A stretch of 64,000 nucleotides of DNA from JANXQG01 sp963804375. Lineage in GTDB: Bacteria; Planctomycetota; Planctomycetia; Pirellulales; Thermoguttaceae. A program made the translations under genes and the position numbers. The notes under the pieces are model-generated. The model searched no databases. It was not told the origin of the DNA and saw nothing but the letters and a program-made list of their open reading frames with translations. Of the stretch, positions 58,837 through 64,000 are shown one piece after another. Positions within the stretch are counted from its first letter, which is position 1, and each line of letters begins with the position of its first letter. The stretch spans positions 558,001 through 622,000 of the forward strand of contig CAWDQE010000004.1 in NCBI GenBank assembly GCA_963804375.1, given 5' to 3'.

Positions 58837-61512
58837 ATGTCGAAGTATCCATTTTCCTTGCGTTGGCTGTCGTTGCCGTTGACAACCGTGCTCGGCGTGG
58901 CATTGACCATGACCGCGCAAACCCAAGTGCTGGGCAGTGAGGCGGGGCACTCAGTACCCTGGGTCCGGCTCGATGGATTTTCTGAAGCCGACGGGGACAA
59001 CGTCTTCGCGTTGACTCTCAATCCGTCGGCGGGACACCCGGACCTCGCGACCAAGGGACCGCGCGACGTCGTGATTCTTGTCAGCACGGCCGCCAGCCAA
59101 ACGGGCGATTATCGCGCCAAGTCGCTGGCGACGCTGCAGTCGGTGCTGTCGAAGCTCGACGCGAACGATCGCGTCAAGCTCATCGCCTTCGACCTAAACG
59201 CGACGCCACTAACCCCAGGGTTTGTGGTCCCCAGTGGTGCGGAGATGCAGAAGGCCCTCGGCGCGCTCAAACGGCGCACCCCGCTTGGTTCTTGCGATCT
59301 GGAAAAGGCCCTGGACACCGCCGCGAAGAGCTACGGCGACAGCAAATCGGCGCGGGCCGTGGTCTATATCGGCGACGGCAGCAGTCGCGCCAACCCGCTC
59401 ACGCCCGATCAACTCGACCGCCTTGTCAACGATCTCGTTGTGCAGCGCACCGCCGTAATCACCTTTGGCGTTGGTCCTCGAATTCAAGAACAGATGCTCG
59501 GGGTCCTGGCCTCCCGTACCGGGGGCGTCGTCGTGCCCGAGAGCGCGGACAAGGATGCCGATTTCTATGGAACCAAGCTGGCCCAGGCCGTGCACGGGTC
59601 GGTCCTCTGGCCAAAGGCTGGCAGCAGCGTGAAGTGGCCCGAAGGAATGGACGTTTATCCCAAGACGCTTCCGCCTTTGCGCAGCGATCGTGACACGGTC
59701 TTGGTCGGCGCCATGAAGTCGGGGCACCCAGTACCCTGGGTCGCGGCCAAGCAAGTGGAAATCGACGTCGACGGTCCCGCCGGCGCCGAGAAGCTGGCCT
59801 TCGCTATTCCCGAGTTCAAATCCGACGCCAACAACGGCTATCTGGCCACCCTGGTCGATCAGGCGAAGCTCGATAGCGGCCGGACTCTCCCTTTGCTTGA
59901 CAGCGCAAGTCTGGCCACGGCGAAACAAGAGATTGAAGCCGGCGGCCGCGGTTTGAGCGACTTGGCCTTCAAGGCACTCCATGCCGGCAACCTGGACAGC
60001 GCCGATAAACTGGTCGGCGAGGCCCTCAGCCGCAATCCCAACGACCTTGTCGCCCGCGAGATCAAAGACGCCATTGTTAAGAAGAAGGCCGGCGCGGCAC
60101 CGATTGTGGCTGCTGCCGGTCCTGCCAAGGTGCTTGATACTCCGCCGCTCCCCGCTGAGCCGGGCGATCTGAATCTTCAGGGCGGCAACGATACGGTTCC
60201 CCCGCCCGACGGCGCTGCCGCGGCAAACGAAATCGGTCAGGCCAACGCTTTGGAAGAGAAGTGGCAGAAGGACGTGGAGGTCGCGATCAACAACGCCCGC
60301 AGGATGGTGGCGGAGAAACCCGCCGAGGCGGAAAAGGCGATCCAGCAGATCACCACCGATCTGGCGGCCGTGACCGAGCTCCGTCCGGAAATGCGCGACC
60401 GCTTGCTGCGAAAGCTCCGCGCCGCGGGCCAGGAAATCAAGCGTCGCATGGAAGAATACGTGCACCGCGAGCAGGAGCGAATTCGCGAAGAGGTGGCCGG
60501 CAAGGAACAGGCCATGATCAACGCCGCGCTGCAGCGGGACCAGAACAAGGTCGATCAGTTGATGCGGCGTTACGACTCATTGCTGGAAGAATCTCGGCAG
60601 CGCCTCTCGGAACAGGCGGCCGACAAGGCCGTGGCCGACGCGCAGACGGCGGCCGCCGAGGCCGACAAGATCGTGACGGGCAACATGCCGTCGGCGGGAC
60701 CGACCATGCGCGTGGCCATGCACACGGCTCGCTTCATGGGCGCCTTCGACGACATCATGGCGGTCCGCGTCGCCAAGCAGAAGGGCTATGTCGATGCCAT
60801 GTATCAGAGCGAGAGGTCGCATATTCCCACCGCCGACAACCCGCCGATTGTCTATCCGGACGCCGAAGTCTGGAAGGAGCTCACAGCGCGTCGCAAGGAG
60901 AAGTACAGCTCCACGAACCTCTCCAAGGTCAGCCCGGTCGAAAAGAAGATCGAAGAGGCCCTCAAGCAGCCCACGCAGATCGAATTCGTGGAGACACCGC
61001 TGAAAGACGTCGTCGATTATCTCAAGGACCTGCACAAGATCGAGATCCAGCTCGATACTGCCGCCTTGAAGGAAGCGGGCGTTGACGAGAGCACGCAGGT
61101 TACCAGGAACATCAAGGGCATTTCGCTCCGCTCGGCCTTGAAGCTGATGCTGGATGATTTGCAACTGAAGTATGTGATCCACAACGAAGTGCTGCTCATC
61201 ACTTCGCCTGCCAAGGCCGAGAGCGATGAGTACATGACCACCAAGGTCTACCCGGTGGCCGATCTCGTCTTGCCGATCAAAGAAACCGGGTTCACCGGCG
61301 GCTTCGGCGGCATGGGCGGCATGGGCGGCGGCATGGGCGGCATGATGGGCGGCATGGGCATGGGAGGCATGGGTATGGGCGGCATGGGTATGGGTGGCAT
61401 GGGTATGGGCGGCATGGGCGGCATGGGAATGGGTGGCATGGGGGGCATGGGAATGGGTGGCATGGGAGGCATGGGAATGGGCGGCATGGGAATGGGCGGC
61501 GGCATGTTCTAA
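58837..61512 (+). CDS. Exported protein with VWA-like domain, coiled coil, STN domain and Gly-Met tail
   Basis: ATG 58837 follows GGAGAGAAAGG and opens a signal peptide (LPLTTVLGVALTMTAQTQVLG); 891 residues. Residues 65-270 form a VWA-like domain, but the MIDAS start is LVSTAASQTG, lacking the usual Asp. Residues 470-610 are charged coiled coil (RRMVAEKPAEAEKAIQQ; YVHREQERIREEVAGKEQAM). Residues 715-800 are a secretin/TonB short N-terminal (STN) domain (IEFVETPLKDVVDYLKDL; GISLRSALKLMLDDL). The last 65 residues are GGMGMGGM repeats. The STN domain is repeated almost unchanged in the gene at 61842. Two 22-bp repeats are read in frame (58944, 59721). Confidence 0.8.
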   Translation: MSKYPFSLRWLSLPLTTVLGVALTMTAQTQVLGSEAGHSVPWVRLDGFSEADGDNVFALTLNPSAGHPDLATKGPRDVVILVSTAASQTGDYRAKSLATLQSVLSKLDANDRVKLIAFDLNATPLTPGFVVPSGAEMQKALGALKRRTPLGSCDLEKALDTAAKSYGDSKSARAVVYIGDGSSRANPLTPDQLDRLVNDLVVQRTAVITFGVGPRIQEQMLGVLASRTGGVVVPESADKDADFYGTKLAQAVHGSVLWPKAGSSVKWPEGMDVYPKTLPPLRSDRDTVLVGAMKSGHPVPWVAAKQVEIDVDGPAGAEKLAFAIPEFKSDANNGYLATLVDQAKLDSGRTLPLLDSASLATAKQEIEAGGRGLSDLAFKALHAGNLDSADKLVGEALSRNPNDLVAREIKDAIVKKKAGAAPIVAAAGPAKVLDTPPLPAEPGDLNLQGGNDTVPPPDGAAAANEIGQANALEEKWQKDVEVAINNARRMVAEKPAEAEKAIQQITTDLAAVTELRPEMRDRLLRKLRAAGQEIKRRMEEYVHREQERIREEVAGKEQAMINAALQRDQNKVDQLMRRYDSLLEESRQRLSEQAADKAVADAQTAAAEADKIVTGNMPSAGPTMRVAMHTARFMGAFDDIMAVRVAKQKGYVDAMYQSERSHIPTADNPPIVYPDAEVWKELTARRKEKYSSTNLSKVSPVEKKIEEALKQPTQIEFVETPLKDVVDYLKDLHKIEIQLDTAALKEAGVDESTQVTRNIKGISLRSALKLMLDDLQLKYVIHNEVLLITSPAKAESDEYMTTKVYPVADLVLPIKETGFTGGFGGMGGMGGGMGGMMGGMGMGGMGMGGMGMGGMGMGGMGGMGMGGMGGMGMGGMGGMGMGGMGMGGGMF
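58944..58965. repeat. 22-bp GGGGCACYCAGTACCC repeat in the VWA gene, copy 1
   Basis: GGGGCACTCAGTACCC plus TGGGTC, read as GHSVPWV just after the signal peptide. Its complement matches the uvrA copies at 16817 and 17021 in 19-20 of 22 positions. Confidence 0.75.
59721..59742. repeat. 22-bp GGGGCACYCAGTACCC repeat in the VWA gene, copy 2
   Basis: GGGGCACCCAGTACCC plus TGGGTC, one base from copy 1. Read as GHPVPWV. In uvrA the same DNA is read in another frame as GAPGTLG. Confidence 0.75.
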
Positions 61513-61544
61513 TCCCCGCTCCGCAACAATTCCATCGCTCACGC

Positions 61545-61576
61545 AGCCCTCGGAAGCAGTTCCGGGGGCTTTTTTC
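61545..61576 (+). terminator. Intrinsic terminator of the VWA/STN gene
   Basis: AGCCCTCGGAA, GCAG, TTCCGGGGGCT, then six T. The stem has one mismatch; position 32 nt after the stop fits. The rest of 61513-61841 holds no gene. Confidence 0.85.
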
Positions 61577-61841
61577 TTTCGTCGATCAGTCTGGCCAGAT
61601 CAACTGCCTGGCCGTCGAGCGGGGATTTCGGCAGATTCTTGCGGAGAGGCAACAGCTTGACAGGCTGAATTCCGCGGGTTAATATCACAATCATCGGCCT
61701 GTTGCTAAGGCGTCTCGTCGGAATGGCAAGGGTAAAAACTCCATATACGGCATCGCCTTGCCCAATCTACACCGCGGCCGGAACACCGCGGCAGCAGCGG
61801 CCGCGAAGTCTTTTCCTATCCACTGAAAGAGGAGGTGTGCC

Positions 61842-63056
61842 ATGTCTCGGAAGTTGGTGCTCGTGGGTGTTTTCTTGGCCGTGCTGCCCGTGCTCTTGGT
61901 TTCGGTAAAGGCCCGGGAGGGCGATCCGCCCAAGAAGGAGGCGATCGATGCTGACGGAATCCTGAGTGATGCTCGCGGCGCGAAGCCCGAAAAACTGAAG
62001 CCGGCGAACGATCCGTTTTCTGCGGATGAATCGCAGCGGCCCGGCAAGCCGAAAGTCGATCTTGCCAAACCGAAGCCGTCCCAGCCGGACGGATTGAAGA
62101 CCGCCGCGCAGGAAGTCGCGTGCGACGAGGCGGCCGAAGGCATGATCCGCGCGGCGCTCGCTTCGAAGACTCAGATCGAGTTCGTCGAAACGCCTTTGAA
62201 GGACGTCGTCGACTACCTGAAGGACTTGCACCATATCGAGATCCAACTCGATACATCCGCGCTCAAGGAAGCGGGGGTTGACGAATCGACGCAGGTGACC
62301 AAGAACCTCAAGGGTATTTCCCTCCGCTCCGCCCTGAAATTGGTGCTGGATGAGGTCCAGTTGAAATACGTAGTTCACCATGGCGTGCTTTTGATCACCA
62401 GTACGGTAAAGGCCGAAAGCGACGAGTTCATGCAAACGCGGTGCTATCCGGTGGAAGATCTGGTCCTCCCGGAAGACGACGGATGTGTGAACTTTACGTC
62501 CTTGAACGAGCTGCTCACCGCCACCGTGGCGACCAAGAGCTGGACGGACAACGGCGGCACGGGCACCTCGTTCGGCTTCGTCGCCGGCAATCGTCCGTTG
62601 CTCGTCGTCTCGCAGAGCGAGGAAGTTCACGAGCAGATCGAGAACATGCTGGAAAAGCTGCGGAAGGCGGGCGGACTGAAGACCGCGGCGCAGCGCGTCG
62701 CCGCCGAAGACAGGGAAGGCCCGAAGAGTTCCAACGTTGCCAGTCCGCAGGCGAAGGTCATGCGCCTCAAGCAACGCCAGGACGCCTGCCCCGTTGTTTC
62801 TGGCGGCGGGATGGGGACGGAACTCAAGGAAATGAGGGCCGACGCGGGGCTCAACGAAAACCTCCAGAAGCGGATCGATTTCTTGAATTCGCGGATCGCG
62901 GCGACGGAGAACTTGCTCGTCCAGACAAGTGATGCGGGGAAACGCGAAACGCTGTTGCGCGAGTATTCGGAACAAGTCAAGGCGCTCAAGGACTTGTTCG
63001 AGGCGCGTGCGGCGCTGAAGAGCATGTCGGCGGCGCAGGGAACACACCGGCAATAG
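61842..63056 (+). CDS. Exported STN-domain protein, paralog of the preceding gene
   Basis: AGGAGG precedes ATG 61842; 404 residues with a signal peptide (LVLVGVFLAVLPVLLVSVKA). A Pro/Lys-rich spacer (30-90) leads to an STN domain (residues 105-190: IEFVETPLKDVVDYLKDLHH, GISLRSALKLVLDEVQLKYV) nearly identical to that of the 58837 gene, then a NolW-like domain (YPVEDLVLPEDD, LNELLTATVATKSWTDNGGT, RPLLVVSQSEEVHEQIENML) and a C-terminal coiled coil. The STN plus NolW order is that of secretin N domains, but no secretin barrel is present. Possibly a periplasmic scaffold; function unknown. Confidence 0.78.
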   Translation: MSRKLVLVGVFLAVLPVLLVSVKAREGDPPKKEAIDADGILSDARGAKPEKLKPANDPFSADESQRPGKPKVDLAKPKPSQPDGLKTAAQEVACDEAAEGMIRAALASKTQIEFVETPLKDVVDYLKDLHHIEIQLDTSALKEAGVDESTQVTKNLKGISLRSALKLVLDEVQLKYVVHHGVLLITSTVKAESDEFMQTRCYPVEDLVLPEDDGCVNFTSLNELLTATVATKSWTDNGGTGTSFGFVAGNRPLLVVSQSEEVHEQIENMLEKLRKAGGLKTAAQRVAAEDREGPKSSNVASPQAKVMRLKQRQDACPVVSGGGMGTELKEMRADAGLNENLQKRIDFLNSRIAATENLLVQTSDAGKRETLLREYSEQVKALKDLFEARAALKSMSAAQGTHRQ

Positions 63057-63162
63057 TGCGCAGGAAAGTGTCCGAGGCGGTAGATCGGCTCATTCAAGAC
63101 CGATTCCTGCCCGAATCGGCGCGGGCAAATAGCAAGTACGTCACCGATGCCGAGAAGGTGAG

Positions 63163-63423
63163 TTGGTGACCAACGTACGATTACAGCCAGAAAGCCCTTT
63201 GCCGAGAAATTTTGCCCGCGGTGCCGCGCGGCAGACTGGAAAGCCTTTCTATGTTCAGCCCTCGCCGTGGCACATGGGGACCGTGCCCTCTTTCCTCCCA
63301 GGCGATGAAGATACTACAAACGAATGGTGTGAAGAGAGAGGCGTGCCCGTGCGGAATGGAGCGGTGACGGTTGAGGTTCCGCCCGGAGAAGTGCGCATCG
63401 TGGAATTGATTATCCGGGATTAG
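63163..63423 (+). CDS. Short fragment-like ORF, C-terminal piece of an unknown enzyme
   Basis: 86 residues with no start signal. The last third (GVPVRNGAVTVEVPPGEVRI, VELIIRD) resembles the closing beta strands of glycoside hydrolase C-terminal domains, and nothing upstream completes such a protein. A second remnant precedes it: from GTG 63056 a 36-codon frame reads VSEAVDRLIQDRFLPESARA and stops near 63168. The two look like leftovers of different deleted genes. Confidence 0.35.
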   Translation: MVTNVRLQPESPLPRNFARGAARQTGKPFYVQPSPWHMGTVPSFLPGDEDTTNEWCEERGVPVRNGAVTVEVPPGEVRIVELIIRD

Positions 63424-63588
63424 CCTCATGCGCAGGCATCAACGGCCACAGCCTGTTCGACGGGAGCCGTGCGGCCGTCCTGAGCGGGTCGGCGCAGGGG
63501 TAAAGGACGATCGACATGGACTCCACCACCATCGGCACGGCCCAGAGCCCTGGGTGACGCAGCCCCGTAAACGGCGTAAGATGGTGGG

Positions 63589-64000
63589 ATGAAAGTCCTC
63601 TTCATATCGCCGAACGCCGAACGGCTCTTCATGCCGACGTTACCGCTGGGGCTGGCCCTGGTGGCGGCGGCCACGCGCTGGGCTGGCCACGAGACCCGCT
63701 TCCTTGATCTGCTGGCCGCCGCGGACCCGTTGAACGTAGTCCGTCAGGCCATCGCCGAGTTCCGGCCGGAGGTCATCGCGCTATCAGTCCGCAACGTGGA
63801 CAATCAGACCATGCAGGACATCAAGTTCCTCCTGGGGCCGGTGCGGGACGTGGTGGACGTTTGCCGGGCCGCCAGCCAAGTCAAGATCGTCGTAGGTGGG
63901 GCCGGCTACAGCATCTTCCCCGATGCCGCCTTGAAGTACCTGGGAGCCGACTATGGCGTCTGTGGCGAGGGCGAGGTCGTCTTCCCCAAGTTGCTGGAGC
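63589..64000 (+). CDS. B12-binding domain radical SAM protein, N-terminal part
   Basis: 137 codons are visible before the window ends. The frame opens MKVLFISPNAERLFMPTLPL, GLALVAAATRWAGHE, followed by IAEFRPEVIALSVRNVDNQ and VKIVVGGAGYSIFPDAALKY, then GADYGVCGEGEVVFPKLLE. This is the cobalamin-binding Rossmann domain of class B radical SAM enzymes (methyltransferases and relatives); the CxxxCxxC cluster motif would lie beyond the edge. GGTGGG just before ATG 63589 may serve as ribosome binding site. Substrate unknown. Confidence 0.88.
   Translation, partial: MKVLFISPNAERLFMPTLPLGLALVAAATRWAGHETRFLDLLAAADPLNVVRQAIAEFRPEVIALSVRNVDNQTMQDIKFLLGPVRDVVDVCRAASQVKIVVGGAGYSIFPDAALKYLGADYGVCGEGEVVFPKLLE

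Noticed and set aside
61306..61512. Tandem ATGGGCGGC repeats as a CRISPR-like or minisatellite array
   Set aside because: They are in-frame codons for the Gly-Met tail with irregular spacing, no spacers and no Cas genes.

Overview
The window looks like a 64 kb piece of a GC-rich planctomycete chromosome, most likely a Pirellulales-type bacterium. Evidence: three BBP7-type outer-membrane barrels and one BBP2-type porin, a PEP-CTERM surface protein, paired secreted TIM-barrel isomerases, a Tat-exported Gfo/Idh/MocA oxidoreductase, a double-length UvrA, a DUF2760 plus Hsp70 pair, and a VWA/STN protein with a Gly-Met tail. This is inferred from protein families; no rRNA is present.

Layout. 1-3.5 kb: cut-off glycosyltransferase, adenosine-specific kinase, two sugar-isomerase-like secreted proteins. 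3.7-10.3 kb: a probable island bounded by a 38-nt 5' half of tRNA-Arg (3749) and the intact tRNA-Arg (10231). It carries a TetR/HlyD/ATPase/permease efflux operon (minus strand) and a two-gene AbiE-like module (plus strand). 10.3-19.1 kb: a secreted alpha/alpha-toroid protein and the 2454-residue tandem UvrA, which contains seven palindromic or low-complexity insertions. 19.5-33.6 kb: cell-surface genes (BBP7, PEP-CTERM, BBP7, BBP7 plus a Pro-rich partner) interleaved with a SEC-C-like protein, ribD and an oxidoreductase. A perfect 100-bp MITE-like element with an 8-bp target duplication sits at 31381-31480. 33.8-44.7 kb: plus-strand block with an unknown protein, a YCF48/LmbE/CBM9 fusion, a ClpP-like protease, ApbE, a secreted protein, and DUF2760/Hsp70. 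44.8-55.8 kb: candidate small RNA or attenuator before a VOC gene, alpha-L-fucosidase, porin, purA-uppS, a Cys-rich repeat protein, ECF sigma factor, aat, a receiver protein. 56-64 kb: a possible lyase-like protein, Flp pilin, two STN-domain paralogs, and the start of a B12-binding radical SAM gene.

Two themes run through the window. First, short palindromic repeats of several families lie between genes and also inside coding sequences, where they are read through in frame (UvrA, VWA protein, ApbE, the 591-residue protein). Second, nine frame breaks are visible in eight genes, nearly all of one base in GC-rich runs and one caused by a 19-bp tandem duplication. Each gene reads cleanly once the break is bridged, so sequencing or assembly error must be excluded before calling them pseudogenes.

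Genes that seem to work together: the efflux operon with its TetR repressor; the AbiE-like pair with a palindromic operator upstream; purA-uppS, which overlap; DUF2760-Hsp70, which overlap by ATGA; the ECF sigma factor with the small membrane protein 3 nt downstream.
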